A stretch of 64,000 nucleotides of DNA, from the NCBI GenBank assembly GCA_025738555.1, contig JAOVFP010000008.1, forward strand, positions 2,852,001 to 2,916,000, given 5' to 3'. Shown here one piece after another: positions 1 through 12,555 of the stretch. The translations under genes and the position numbers were made by a program. Origin of the DNA: Cyathus striatus (taxonomy: Eukaryota > Basidiomycota > Agaricomycetes > Agaricales > Nidulariaceae). Numbering within the stretch: the first letter of the stretch is position 1; each line of letters starts with the position of its first letter. The notes under the pieces were generated by a model that was given only the letters and a program-made list of their open reading frames with translations, was not told where the DNA came from and did not search any database.

Positions 1-3000
1 ATTTTTTGGCATGGTATCGCTCTTACGTGGTAGCTGCAAGGATAACACCTCTAGTTCTTGAATCTTTCATTGTGCGCCTGTACAGAGAGAAGAACAAGGA
101 TGGCTTCGTTAAGGCCTTCACCGACCAACCAGAGCACATAACATCAGGAATGTCGCCCCTCAAGAACATCCTCAAGGAGCTGCAGATACGGAAGGTCCAC
201 ATATACCCTCGGTAAGCACATTCCCCCTCTTCCCCCTCCCCACACCGCCTTACCCAACAAAGCTTCCACGTAGAAATCAAAGAGTCCCTCGAACGACGAC
301 GCGCGGATGTAATAGAGATAATGCAGGATCTCACAGAGAGCATGGCAGATATACACACTGCCATCATACAGTGTATGAGTAGTACTCTTGCAGAGCTGAG
401 GAGGTCGAATACTAAAGTACTTCCCCTTCCTTCTCCTTATTCCCTTTCTTACCTTTCGACAGCTCGACCTGGATGACATATCCCTCCAAAACGCATACTT
501 CCGCTCCTTCGACATGGTCGTGCGGAAACAGCTAGATCCAATCTGGCACAAAGTGGGCCCTAAAACGAAACAGCTCGTTTCGGATCTTGGTGTCCTACGA
601 AGACTCCTAGGGTACCTTCTCCTTTCTAACCTCCCCCTCCTCAAACTGGCTAACATCAATCTACAGATACCTACTATCCTACGATGCACTCTCCTTCCAC
701 GCATACCTCGAAACCCTCATCGCAGCCAACTCCACTTCCGCCACAGGAGGACCAAAAGTGAACCAATCCCCATGGCTACTCACGGATTCAGCAAACATTA
801 TATTCAGCGTTGCGAAGCGGAGGTGTTATCTCACCACCACGCCAAATGGCGACATCGTCAAACCGAAGCCTAAGAAGGTGATCGATTTGACGGAGGACGA
901 TGATGCGTGGGCTGCGTTGGACGATGTTCAGGGTATGTCTATGGGGCCTTCAGAGAAGGCATTAGGGAAGCGGAAAGCTATTGATGTGGATGCAGATGAA
1001 GAGGAGGATGAGAGACCTTCGTGGTTGCCTTCTGGGATCGAGCCTGTCCTTGAGGAGTTGCCGAAATGGAATCTTTTGACGGAAGTTCTGGAGGAGATTG
1101 AGCATGAGATAATACGGATTGAAGAAGCTGAAAAGAAGAGGAAAGCCGGTGTGCCCCCATGTAAGTTCCCTTCTGTCCCCTAAAATGGCGAAGCTAATGT
1201 GTGAAATAGCCCCTGGGTCAAATGCCACGCTTATAATGACCACCTCGTTGCAGACTTGCACGCTCCTGTCGAACTTCCTGAATGCCTTTGACCCCTCTCT
1301 TCCCAAAGGCGCGAAAGGGAGACGAATGATGATGGATAGGCTGCGTACGTACCTGTGGTGGAAAGGCCAGCTAAGCGAGAAGCGGGCCGATCCGAACTCT
1401 TCGAAGGTGTATGCTTACATGCCCGATTTCGAGTCCCTGGACCCGGTCATGGACGTTCTGCAGGCGGTGAGAGGTGATGTGCCTGCGGAGGGCGAGATCA
1501 GCGAGGCACTGAAGAAGAAGGATAAGATGAGGGAAGAGAAGAGGCAGAGTCGGAGGAGGGTTAGAGGTGGAGCTCCGCCTTCCGCTGCGACCAATAGGTC
1601 AAAAGACGAGTCTAAGGATATGGTTCTGGATCAGATTCAGAGCGAAGCTGATCAAGTTGCGCAGTTGTTTGTCTTTTTCGCGCTTTTATTAACTGATTAG
1701 TTGGGGGTCTGATTTTGTTTTTTTGGGGATTGTAGTCTCAAGACGCAAGCGTCTACTTCTGCGGTTGAGCCTGATCCGGAGATTGTGCTCCTCGATGTGC
1801 CTGATACCGAGTTTGACGCGAATTATGGTCTTATTTCGCCCGAGCAGATTGTGCTCGTTCGTGCGTATGGGGACGATAGTGATGATCGCCTTCTGGCGGA
1901 GCTGCAGCCAAGGTTTATAATTATGTTTGAGCCTTGTATGGAGTTTGTGCGTCGTGTTGAGGTTTGTCCCTTTCTAGACTTTGCTGGGGCCTGTGCTCAC
2001 GATGTGATAGGTGTACAGGAGCTCTAGTCCTGGGCTGGCAGTTCGAGTGTATCATATGGTCTATGGCAACTCTGCTGAGGAACACAAGTACCTTGCTGGT
2101 ATACGGAAGGAGAAGGAAGCGTTTGAGAGGATGATTAAAGAACATGCGGTTTGTTCTGCTTCTCTTGACTGCTATGTACGAGTTGCTAAAGTGGGGATAG
2201 ACTATGCTCTTGCCTATCTATGAAGATCGGGATGCTGCTCGCGGGGACGCTATGATCAAGACTATTAGCTCAAGATTGGCCGGTGGGAGGAAGGAGATAA
2301 GCAAGGAACCGCCGCGGGTACGTTGTCATCATACAGCGAAGCCTATCAATTGACGGTATCACAGGTTATCGTAGACATGCGAGAGTTCCGCTCTACGCTG
2401 CCTTCTCTGCTTCATGCAGCGAATGTGCTCGTTATACCCGCCACACTGACGGTGGGGGATTACATCCTTTCTCCGGATGTGTGTGTTGAGAGGAAGAGCT
2501 TGTCGGATTTGGTATCGAGTTTCAATAGTGGTCGATTGTGTGTCTTTCTTCTTTGTTGGTGTTCGAGGAGGCTGATGGTAGTGGTAGGTATACTCAATGC
2601 GAAGTTATGTCCGCGTACTACAAGCACCCTATTCTATTGATTGAGTTCGAAGAGGATAAGGCATTCACGTTGGATGTATGTTACTCTGCGTGTTTCTCTC
2701 TTACCTGTGTACTGATGGCGGAGGTAGATTATCACCGACATGAAGCAATACTCCAAGCCCGTAGGCAAATACGCCCCTAAGAAGAAATGCGCGCCAGGGA
2801 CATCGTCCAACGATCTGAGAGACTTCAGTCCCACGGTACAATCCAAAATCGTTCTGCTTACACTTACCTTTCCTCGCGTCCGCATCATATGGTCGTCATC
2901 ACCATACAATACTGCTGAGATATTCAAAGATCTCAAGCTAAACAGCCATGAGCCCGATCCTGTCAAAGCTATACGAATTGGTGCTGATGGGAATAGTGAC

Positions 3001-3210
3001 GTAGGAGGAGGAGTGAATGCAGCTGCGGAGGAGCTGTTAAGGTGTCTCCCGGGGATTACGGGGAGGAATGTGGGCACTGTGATGGGAAAGGTTAGGAGTG
3101 TGAAGGAGTTAACGCAGATGAGCCTTCAGGAGGTGCAGGAATTGTTGGGTGCTGAGCAGGGGAAAGTGTGTTGGGAGTTTATGCATAAGGGGGATAGGGG
3201 TAAGGGATGA
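1..3210 (+). CDS. rad1: XPF/Rad1-family structure-specific DNA repair endonuclease (3' part)
   Basis: Catalytic subunit of the nucleotide-excision-repair 5' flap/bubble endonuclease, which in the family works in the nucleus with an ERCC1/Rad10 partner. The gene starts before the window. I read exons to 211, then 263-416, 463-611, 667-1160, 1210-1666, 1736-1961, 2011-2148, 2201-2317, 2365-2537, 2588-2675 and 2728-3210; phases agree throughout. The first ~35 nt may be the end of an intron. In order: the helicase-like region ([38 protein letters not shown]), a charged linker, then the nuclease domain with the active-site signature [19 protein letters not shown] (about 2450-2505, GDX-nERKX3D intact). 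A C-terminal helix-hairpin-helix region follows ([19 protein letters not shown], about 3035-3090). No lesions seen, so probably functional. The family call is secure; exact splice sites are inference. Confidence 0.95.
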
Positions 3211-4643
3211 AGCTTATGTTGTACTATGATTTCAATCTCGGGGACTCTTGCTTGGTTGGAGCATGGATGGGCTTTTGGCGTTCCTTACTAGCGGGGCTCA
3301 TTGTTACCTTTATAATACTTAAGCACATGCATGATGATAAGCAACTATTATTCTTTCCTACGAGTGTAAAACTAATGACAGAATATTATTAGCCTAATTT
3401 AAACCAAACTTCAATACCTCTGGCCTCAGCCTCAATGCAGTAGATTGGCGGTAAGACACACTAAAGAGTATCGATTATCGTAACCTTGAATATGTCTTTT
3501 CTTGTTCCTATAATTTCTTCACCTTATTTCAAGATGTCAGTTTGTATTGTTCAATTTGTTCGTAAGTACTTCCAGACCCATCGCATCCAACCTGCAGTGC
3601 TTCGAGCACAAGGTGATACATTTACAACTTGAAGACGATACCTCTAATATGTAACATATTTATCGCCGGAACCCCCCCCCCCCCAGTAAGTAGCTGTAGA
3701 AATTTGATAGTAGAAATGACACTGGACAGAGACTCGGCCAAAACTTGGCACTCGATGCAACGGTCCTTCGGAGATTCGAATTTATGAAAGTATTTTCTCA
3801 CGCGCTTCTTTCTTGATGTTGTCGCTTTAGAAGCTGCCAGTGATACACGGAGAACAGTGTGAAGCAGCGAATTCCGGTGCATCCATGTTTTCCATTCGGT
3901 ACATAAATAATCCCACTCAAACCCAACGAAGACATTCAATCCGTCAAAGGCCAATCTAAAAATATTGAAAGATATTGAGTGAGAAATGGTAGAAGCTTCA
4001 AGCCACCGACCTCATCTCAGTTACCGGTTACCGGCATTCCTGAGCCTGCATCTCGAGAGCAGCTCGCCTCACATAAACACTACGTCTAGTTTTGGCAGTG
4101 CACAGCTTGCCATTCACGACTTTGAGCATTGGCTACTGAGAATTTGTTTCTAAGTTAGCAATTAGTAATTTAACAGATTCTGATATATCCAGACCCATCA
4201 CTCTCAACCCGGTCTATATCATTTGATTCATTTTGGTTGCCAGCCTCTTTAACATACTACACAACAGATATTCAGCTGGTATAGGTACGATTACGCTCTA
4301 TATTCATAATGTATAAGCAGTTGAAGATACTCAAGAAGAGCTTGCTCAACTCTAAGAGGGTTGTTGTGTAATGACAACTGCGATATCGATATGGCCACAT
4401 ATCTCCACGGTAACGCAACACGAAAGGAAATATATGTTGTGATTTGAACTGTGATTCTGAACAAGCTTCAGAACAGAAGATACCGTCTTTCGTTTGATGA
4501 CTCTAGGATCTTGTTCTAAACAGTTATTGGTACTTGGCATAGTGTGGGATATATATATGCACGCACGTTTGGTTCTACCACACTACTGAAACCCTTTCTA
4601 TCTTAGCCAACTGTAAAGTTGTCCAGAAATCCGACCTCTCCCA
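3211..4643. other. Intergenic region with a 13-C homopolymer
   Basis: About 1.4 kb between the endonuclease stop and the DUF6533 gene A start. It holds a run of 13 C at 3672-3684. A 110-codon minus-strand open frame (3622-3954) crosses the run but has no motif I recognise. I see no supported gene here. Confidence 0.6.
4550..4558 (+). promoter_or_regulatory. TATA-like element upstream of DUF6533 gene A
   Basis: Alternating TATATATAT lies about 90 bp before the ATG at 4644, a usual distance for a fungal TATA box. Position only; no transcript data. Confidence 0.4.
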
Positions 4644-6230
4644 ATGAATTCTTCTACTTCAGAGGCCGCGATAGCTACTGTAGCTCACACACTGAATATT
4701 TCGGTATGACTCAATTACATTCGTTCAGTTTCCGTCTTTCACTACTTCTTATCCTTTCAAAATTCAATAGTACGTGCACTGTGAGTTTTGGACTGCCAAT
4801 GAACTCATACTACACACTCAATAATATGTACCAATATCAAGTGGCATGTCTTGCCCTCTGGGTAAGTTGCTCCTTTCCGAAAAATTGTGGCGCACCAGGT
4901 CTCAATCACTACAACAGCTGTTCGAGAATCTTATTACAATGAATCTGGAAATAACTTACATCTGGAAGTCACGATGGAACGCAATTAAAGTGCTATACAT
5001 CTTCGTGAGGTATAGTACATATATTGATGTCATCTTGAACATAATTAGTAAGGTGTTACTGGTGAAATATTGAGAACATTTATTCTGAATTTAATACAGT
5101 CCAGAGTTTCCCTGAGTTGTCTTCTACGTCATGCAAGTCCATAACCCATGCAATTATTTGTGAGTGATTGACTCTGCCCCTGCTACAACCTGTCCGGCTG
5201 GAACTTAATACTTTACTTTAGTGTTTCTCGATATCGGATTTACGACGTCTGATCGTAAGTGATATTTTTCCTGCCGGAGAAGAGTACACCTCATTTCATG
5301 CTAAAGTAATCTTAACCCTGCGCGTTTGGGCGGTCTGGGGGAAGACAAGGACCATGGCTATAATATTAGTCGCACTGGGGTTATGCTTCATAGCGCCAAT
5401 ATGGGTTACTGGAGCACTGCTTGCAAATTCTCTCGAATGTGCGCAAAAACACCAAAGACATAGATATTAACAATTGACTGATCAATATATTGGTTTAAGT
5501 TGAATTACAGAATATTTTTCATGGACATGGCTGTATTTTGACTGGGGGAAATATTGGATTTGGGTTGGCATGCTGGGGCATATTATTGGTGTATCAGACA
5601 GGTCAGGGGTTGAATTTCTCAACCAGTGTTTCTGGAAGCCTGCAGAGCATTTTCATTAATATGGAGGTTATTCAGTGATGCTAATGTTGATGTTACCAGC
5701 TGCTTTCACTGCTTGTAAGTTACAGTATTTTTTAATGTCGAGTGCTAAATTACTCGCTGACAATTTGACAGTCGTGATGGGAGGCAGATTATATATGACG
5801 AATATCGTAATAAGAGATGGTTACGTCCACTCGTACATTAATAATTGCGATCCGGGCTGACTTGGCAATATAGGAGTCATGTATTACGTTTATCTGTTCG
5901 GTGAGTTTACATGACATATTTCCAACATCAACTGACCATGAAAAGCTATGTCGTTAATAAACATACTGGTCATATCGCAGTTCCCCGTAAATTTCAGGTC
6001 ATTGTTTTGGTGTTCATTTTAGCTGACTTGGATTTGTTAAGCGCGATTACTTTGCATTATTAGCAATGTGAGTCAACTGCCAAATACTATCGGATGTAAA
6101 TCATGACTTGTGCTATTTTTATTGTAGACTTGCGAGGGTTATCTACGCTTCTCTTTCGTGCCGTGTTGTGCTACACATCCGAGAACAAGGTGATAAAGAT
6201 TCCCAAGTTCACATAGTATCGGATGTGTAG
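4644..6230 (+). CDS. DUF6533-family seven-helix membrane protein (copy A)
   Basis: Integral membrane protein of the DUF6533 family, expanded in Agaricomycetes; biochemical role unknown. My model has 14 exons: 4644-4703, 4771-4780, 4842-4861, 4918-5047, 5100-5159, 5222-5254, 5307-5438, 5500-5601, 5676-5714, 5772-5819, 5874-5900, 5946-5986, 6042-6067 and 6128-6230. They sum to 831 nt (276 aa plus stop) in one frame. Family landmarks are the early block LEITYIWKSRWNAIKVLYIF, then LRVWAVWGKTR, HGCILTGGN, RDGVMYYVYLF and the tail SCRVVLHIREQ. Exons 2 and 3 are only 10 and 20 nt. The same exon lengths recur in copy C at the window end, which supports the model. It looks intact. Splice sites for the later exons (8-13) rest on family similarity alone. 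Confidence 0.85.
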
Positions 6231-8039
6231 CCAATGAGCCCGGGAAGAGTTTAATTGTTAGAATGCTAATTGCATAGAGTACTAGTCGTCAAGTGGGAAG
6301 AAGGCATTCTTGGATATAATTTTCCTGTGGCGCAAATATTCCTGCTATATTTATGAGCTGTAGAGCCTATAGTATATAGATGATCCTTTGGATACATATT
6401 TAGTCCAGTTGGCAGTGTGTATAAGCTTATCATTCGTTCAACCCTACTAGTAAGGCTATGAGTTCTCTCATAAACTGAAGTTCTTAAGGTGTTATGGATA
6501 TCTAGTAATCTAGACTGTCTCCTTGCATTTTCGACTTCGATCTGTTTTGTTTTGTTTCTTTATTCCGAAATCATCGAGAACACCGAGAACACCTCTTGTA
6601 GATGGTTCTTGAAGCCTGTAGAAGCCTCTCCAGTATGCCCGAAATATGTAGAATATTCTAGATACTCTGTACATTAGTCTATATAAACACAACGTGTTGA
6701 CACTCAAATCCAACCAATACATCGTCACATTTGACATCTGTAAGATTCAGAACTCGACTTAAGGCTTTGCGCTAGGTCTCGTACTGTTGCTAGTTATATA
6801 CTCGCTAGATGGTCGATTACTGAATACATCTGCTATTCTAATCGGTACTAGCCTGTGACTTATGTGATCTTATCGTTGTGTAGACTTACAAAGTACCCTG
6901 ATAGCCACGACTCCATTATTCTTCACTACTATTGATCTCACCTAGCTCGCTCATACCTCAAGACTATATAACAACGGTGTGTTTCTATTCCAATTGAGTG
7001 TACTGACAAACACGTGTATTCATAGGAATACACCAACGTTGTTGTTCCCGCAAACCACAACACAAGGGCATCAACCACGTCTTAAATGTTAGAGCTATAG
7101 CTATCCTGTACTTATCTGAATTACAGTTACACAAAGTAAGCACTTACTAATCTTCCGTCATGCTCCAAACCAGCTGTTGTGCTGGTGCAAGCCAGAAGCG
7201 GCATGAATGTCCGATGACATTCGATAACGCCGAGTTGACCGAGAACGAGAGCAATTAAGAGTGTATATTGTAGAATTATGTGGAACATTGTAGATACATT
7301 TACTATTATAAATATGCAACAAAAATCCTGTACATACATTAAGTGTGAATCTATTCCCCCTTTCCCTACTCCTAATTGTGTGATCTTAAGTCTTAGTTGC
7401 CTGCGTGCCTTAGTAAGTACTAATTTATTTAGGTACTATTACAATACCAGCCGTCGTAGGTACTCTCTATGCTATATGGGATAAAATTCGCTAAATTTTC
7501 TCTTATTCACCGTACAGAGTCGCCCCCAGTCTGACGGAAGTCTCAACTCTGGGTTGAAGGTAAATTTTGACGAAATTACCGGACTGTTGGGACCTTCTAT
7601 CGACGAGAAACTTACTGTAACTCGGTACTTACATGATAAAGAAATAGGGCCAGCAACTTCAAGCGGCAGAAGCCCACCCACTACCTCACGTGAACAGCAA
7701 TTGTTACGCGAAAATTATGTAATTAATTAGAGGACCGTACTTACTGAGTACTCAGTTACTGCCATACTGGACGTCCGCGATTTCCTTCCTCTCGGTTTCC
7801 TCACCACCACCACCACCGCCTCCTCCTCCTCCTTTTTTTTATACAGCCTCCCTGTAATTTCTCTTCATTTATTCATTCTGACCAGTGTGCTTATAATGAG
7901 CATAAGCCTGTTGGAAGACTTCGTTAGGAGGAATCAGGATCTTGTACTTGCTAGCTTGCGTCGAATTCAACGACTTATGAAGGAACCTTCTATTACGGTC
8001 TACAAGCATATACACCATTCACCAACTAAACAAGCATGT
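6231..8039. other. Intergenic region with short CAC/CTC microsatellite
   Basis: About 1.8 kb of AT-rich DNA with only short open frames and no recognisable protein. At 7802-7840 there is a run of CAC triplets, then CTC triplets, then eight T, just upstream of the ferric-reductase remnant and probably within its old promoter. Confidence 0.55.
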
Positions 8040-10172
8040 CATTCAATAACGATCCTTGAGCACCATATCAAACACAGGCACACCACGTTATCCCAGCGGA
8101 ATTCAGATAATACAAGTTCCGGTGCATTCTCCTTCTCTGTCTCTGCTATCATTTGACGATGAATCAGCTCATACGAAGAAGATCCGAAGTATCAAACGAA
8201 ACTTACAATCATATGGACCTCTGTGTTCGCTGCCTACGCGCTGCATTATGTCTATCGACTAGCTAAGGAGACTAGAGTTCGCGGGCGAAGTGCGTTTGGC
8301 GTGTGTCCGCGAAGGGGACGGGTACGATGCTGTCCCTAAACAAGGGGAGCTGAAGAGTAAGCGGAGGAATACGGTGTATACGACATGGTCTACAGCACGC
8401 GCAGTATTACATTGGACAGTCCCAGGGATAGGTTTAGACTTTGGCCAACGTACGTTATCCTTTTCTCTTCTCTTATTCCCTAGCTAACTCTAGAACAATA
8501 GTCCTACTCCTACCAGCATACTTCGCCGCGGTGATAACAAACATGACAATGAATGCGCCCCTAATATCCAACTCCAACCGCCCAGGCTTCATCGCCGTGT
8601 CCCTCCTCCCCCCACTTTACCTTCTCTCCGCGCTCTCCATCTCCCTCAGCTTCCTACATTACTGGTCAGGCCGCCTAATGCTCCTTTCCGCAACCCTCCA
8701 CGGTGCACTATAGATACGCAATCATCTGCAATACGGGCTCCCGATTTTGGGCCAGCAGAAGGAGACAAGTGATGTGGCTGCACTTGCTATGTTGGGTTTT
8801 GTGGAGTTGAGCGGTGTGAAGATAGTTAGGAGGAAGATGTAGGAGGTGTTTTGGTTCTTACAGTACGTTCTTCTTCGTTGTGTTGTCTTGGGGGAGAAAT
8901 GCTGATGAGAGGTATAGTATAATGTTGAGAACGGCGTTCTGTATAACGTTGTGCTACCACATCATATACGTGAGGCCATGGATATACCGCCCTCTAGCGT
9001 TCTTTGGGTTCAGCCTCGTCGTTAGGATTCTGAGGGTCAGATTCGCAGATGCAGTGCTCGTGAAAGTCGATCAGCAAATGACGCACGTAAGTTCCCCTTA
9101 CATTCCACGCCTTTTATTCTCAGTGCTCACCAACCCCCTCTAGATCCACATCCCCTACATGCCTTCAACGCTCCCCGGGCAACACATAAACCTGACCGTC
9201 TTTTACCCCTCACGACACGTCTTCGAATCACACCCCGTATCCGTTATCACCGCCGCGCCGCACATTAGCTACATCACCTCCTCGCTTTCAGGTGGTATGA
9301 TCCTCGGTGTACGTGTGGTGGGTGGATGGAGTCGTGCGGTGAGTTCGTGGGCTGGTGAAGGTTGTTCTTTGTCCCTTTCCCCTGATTCTTCAAGTTCGAT
9401 GGAGAAAGGGAAAGGGAAAGAAGACGAGCAGCTAGCTACAGCCGTTTATGTGCTTTTGTGCCCTGCTTTGGGGTCATCTGTGAAGATTGATTTAGGAGGC
9501 TATGACAGTGTGTTGCTTGTTGCTGGAGGGAGTGGAGCGACTTGATGTATTTCCTTGCTTGATGATATTGTGGGGAGGATTGTTAGGAGAGGTAGGGAGG
9601 GTGTTGAGACGACAAGGAGGGTTAAGGTTGTTTGGTGTGTTAAGAGTTTTGGTTCGTGTTTTTTTCGTCATGATCCTTTGCCTCGTAGCTTACGAAAATC
9701 TATAGGCTCGATTTATTGGCTTACTCCTCTTCTCCCTGCCCCATGCTCTCAGTGCCTATTCCGGTATACGTTACATGTTTCTGCAACCCCGAAGCTGTAC
9801 CCCACATACCAAACTGCGATGTATCAGCTGTCCCCCGCCCATACTTGTACAGACTCATTCTGAACATCTGTACCCCTCCTTCATATTCCCCCTCCAATAC
9901 GAAAGAAACTGCACACTCTAACGAACACGCAAAATGCGACCTTGAAGAAGATGCAGCGTCGATAGATTCCGCGGAGGAGGAAGCTCTGGGATTGCCGTCT
10001 TGTAAGCTTCCTTGGGTCGGATATGGTGGTGGGTTGGCGCTTTGTGCGTGTGGGCCTGACTCCCGTGAGTATGGTTAGAGAGGCGAGGGATGCGGGTGCG
10101 AGGGTCGGGATTGGGGCTGTTAGGAGGCAGACTGGTGGGGTTAAAGTTTGTGTTGAGGGGTATGAGATTTAG
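8040..10172 (+). pseudogene. Ferric-chelate reductase (FRE/NADPH-oxidase-like) pseudogene
   Basis: The family is a plasma-membrane flavocytochrome that reduces extracellular Fe(III) for uptake. Visible pieces in order: first helix (WTSVFAAYALHYVYR, ~8203); TTWSTARAVLHWTVPGIGL (~8385); the haem-ligand pair spaced H-x13-H in LHYWSGR...ATLH (~8655-8700); a third His in LCYHIIYVRPW (~8950); an FAD-binding block with HPVSVITA (~9235); and the NADPH-binding LLVAGGSGAT (~9515). The C-terminal VCVEGYEI ends at 10172. Lesions: in-frame TAG at 8711-8713 where the family has Trp, TAG at 8840-8842 where it has Tyr, TGA at 9543-9545 just after the glycine motif, and apparent frameshifts near 8290-8310 and 8865-8880. 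The segment between LLSA and the first haem His is shortened. The 5' end is uncertain. I judge it non-functional. Confidence 0.8.
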
Positions 10173-10774
10173 TTCGATTAATAGCCTCTGCAACATCATA
10201 CATGGCTGTCTGAAAAAGCTTCAACTTCGAGGATAAAGACATTTACCAGCCCGGAACGAAGAAGTAGGTAACCTCAACTAGGCCTGCGGTGGGATTGGGG
10301 ACGAGGCAGTTGGATTAAGCACCTGTCTTCAAGTTTTACTATCACCTTACAGCTGATTCTCGCCAAATCAACATCTTTTGGTCAATCAGGCGCGTGCAGA
10401 ACCTTCTGAGTTCCAGTATGTCAATCATTATGCAGGAGCCATTCGGTCTTTTTTTGCGTCGGACTGGTTGATCCCGCAGAGCGGTCAAATCAACAGCAAC
10501 CAAGAGGTACAAAGCCTTACAAACCTGATTGTCTAACTTTAGACTTGTGGGCGCAATATCCACGGCGAAGTCCCACTTCCAATAACAGTATGTGCGTAGC
10601 CAGGAAGAGATCCATTTATAACTCCAGGATAGACGATTGTTAATCCGCCAATTGAACTGGTTTGTGTGTCCATATTGCCACGACTGAGCAATCATATATC
10701 CATGCTTCTGAGGAAGACGGAGTTCCATTCTCATACTTTCACCTGTCCATAGAATCAACTTGGCTGATTATTCT
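10173..10774. other. Intergenic region with an unassigned minus-strand open frame
   Basis: About 600 bp between the ferric-reductase remnant and the transporter. An open frame on the minus strand (10342-10758, 138 codons) is long for this AT-rich DNA. I recognise no domain in it, and it would start about 17 bp upstream of the transporter ATG, divergently. Treat it as unproven. Confidence 0.35.
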
Positions 10775-12555
10775 ATGACATCCTCCAATGAGCCCTCTAC
10801 GCCAGAGCTCGAGATGGCAAACTTTAAACTCCAAAAAGACGCGAGAGGAGGATTAGAACCTATAACAATGGATGGCGGATTGCGAGCCTGGGCTACGGTA
10901 CTAGGAGGGTACGCCGTTCAACGGAAATTTCCTAATGTCCACTAACGAACACACATTATAACAGTTTCTTGACAACCACAGTAACCTTTGGGTACTCCAA
11001 TGCATTTGGTGTCTACCAAGATATATATACACGCTCGAAAGCTACGTCACCGTCCAACATTAGCTGGATTGGATCTTCTGAACTGTTTTTGCTGCTCGCT
11101 ATTGGGCTTCCAGCTGGAAAGCTGCTTGACGCAGGATACTATCGAGTAACAATGATTGCTGGAACTGTCCTATATGTTTTCTCGTAAGTGCGTTGGATTG
11201 GTTATTGAACTTCACTTATAAACACTTTAATTTAAGACTTTTTATGGTGTCTATCACACATCAAGATCAATACTATCAAATATACCTCTCTCAAGGATTG
11301 GGAATGGGAATTGGAGCAGGGCTTCTGTACATTCCCGCAATGGCAATTCAGGCACATCATTGGGAAAGGAAGAGAGCTTTGGCAATGGGTATTGTTATAT
11401 CTGGTTTGTTCCTCGATTTTCGTATGTGCGGCATAAACTGAAATATTACTTGTAGGCTCTTCTGTTGGGGGAATAATATTCCCAATTATGCTGAACCACT
11501 TATTGGAATCATCCGTAGGATTTGCTTGGGGAGTTCGGGCATCGGCCTTTTTATGCCTTGGTTTGCTCGTAATTAGCAATCTGCTAATGACAACGAACCC
11601 AGAAGTTATTGCTCGTGGAAAGCCAAAGCCAGATATGAAAGGAATTTTAACTGATGTACCATACGCAATTGCAAACTTTTCGTACGCATATTCTCCTTTC
11701 CATTAAACTTATCTAAATTATTCACCGCCGATCTCTAGAGTCGTGATTATTAATTGGGGCCTCTTCTTTCCGTGTAAGCTCTCACTTTAATCCAGTATTT
11801 AGATATGGCAATTAACCGAAACTAGATTTCTACCTACAGCTGTATTCGATCCTGCATGGAATCGATCCCAACATATCATTTTACACAGTGAGTATACATG
11901 CGATTTGGTGGTTGCTATTTACATTGATTATATGGCAGTTAGCTATCATGAATGGAGCATCCGTCCCTGGTCGAATTATTCCAAATATCTTCGCTGATAA
12001 ATTCGGGCCATTCAATTGCATCATACCATCTGGCATCATTTGCTCGGCTTTGCTTTTTGCCTTGTTCGGTGTGAAATCTATTGGATCCACTGTAGTGTTT
12101 GCAATATTGTATGGATTTTCTCCGGTGCATGTAGGTGCTTTCTCTGAACTTATAGCAATTACCACTTCTGATTTTTATGTTTATCTAGTCTTGTCACTTT
12201 GTGCCCCTGCGATCGCTACTCTCTCTCGTCACCCAAGCGAGGCAGGGTACGTCAACTGTATTGTGTTTAAATCGCTCCTCATAACCACAGTTAAATCTTA
12301 CAGGGTTCGACTCGGACTTGGATTTGGGATTTCTGGTTTAGGCGCGCTTACAGGAACTCCCATCATCGGTGCGCTTCTTGGAGAATCATTCACTTGGTTT
12401 AAGGCAATTATATTCAGTGGGGTAATAAATCTTTTGAATATTTAAATGTAAGTCTGCTAATGACCTCATGACAGGTTAACATATTGGCCGGGGCACTTCT
12501 CCTTGTTATAGCTCGACATTTTGTGACAAAACGGAAGGGCACGCAGTTCGTTTGA
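10775..12555 (+). CDS. MFS transporter, monocarboxylate-transporter-like
   Basis: Major-facilitator membrane transporter of the fungal monocarboxylate-porter-like group; substrate not predictable from sequence. Ten exons: 10775-10908, 10965-11183, 11237-11403, 11456-11681, 11739-11773, 11826-11887, 11939-12134, 12189-12246, 12304-12421 and 12475-12555. They sum to 1296 nt, or 431 aa. The family's first helix reads WATVLGGFLTTTVTFGY, followed by SNAFGVYQDIYTR. Further on come SWIGSSELFLLLAIGLPAGK, LSQGLGMGIGAGLLYIPAM, ALAMGIVISGSSVGGIIFP and, in the second half, LAIMNGASVPGRIIPNIFAD. A short charged C-terminus ends KRKGTQFV. The length is normal and no lesion is seen. The intron at 12135-12188 is the least certain. 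It sits upstream of, and co-oriented with, a hydrolase and a desaturase. A decayed relative lies at 54,540-55,376. Confidence 0.9.

Noticed and set aside
144..704. 186-codon minus-strand open frame
   Set aside because: Antisense to confirmed exons of the XPF/Rad1 gene; no motif, and the plus-strand reading explains the sequence.
3622..3954. 110-codon minus-strand frame crossing a 13-C run
   Set aside because: No recognisable domain, low complexity at the homopolymer, and no splice partners.
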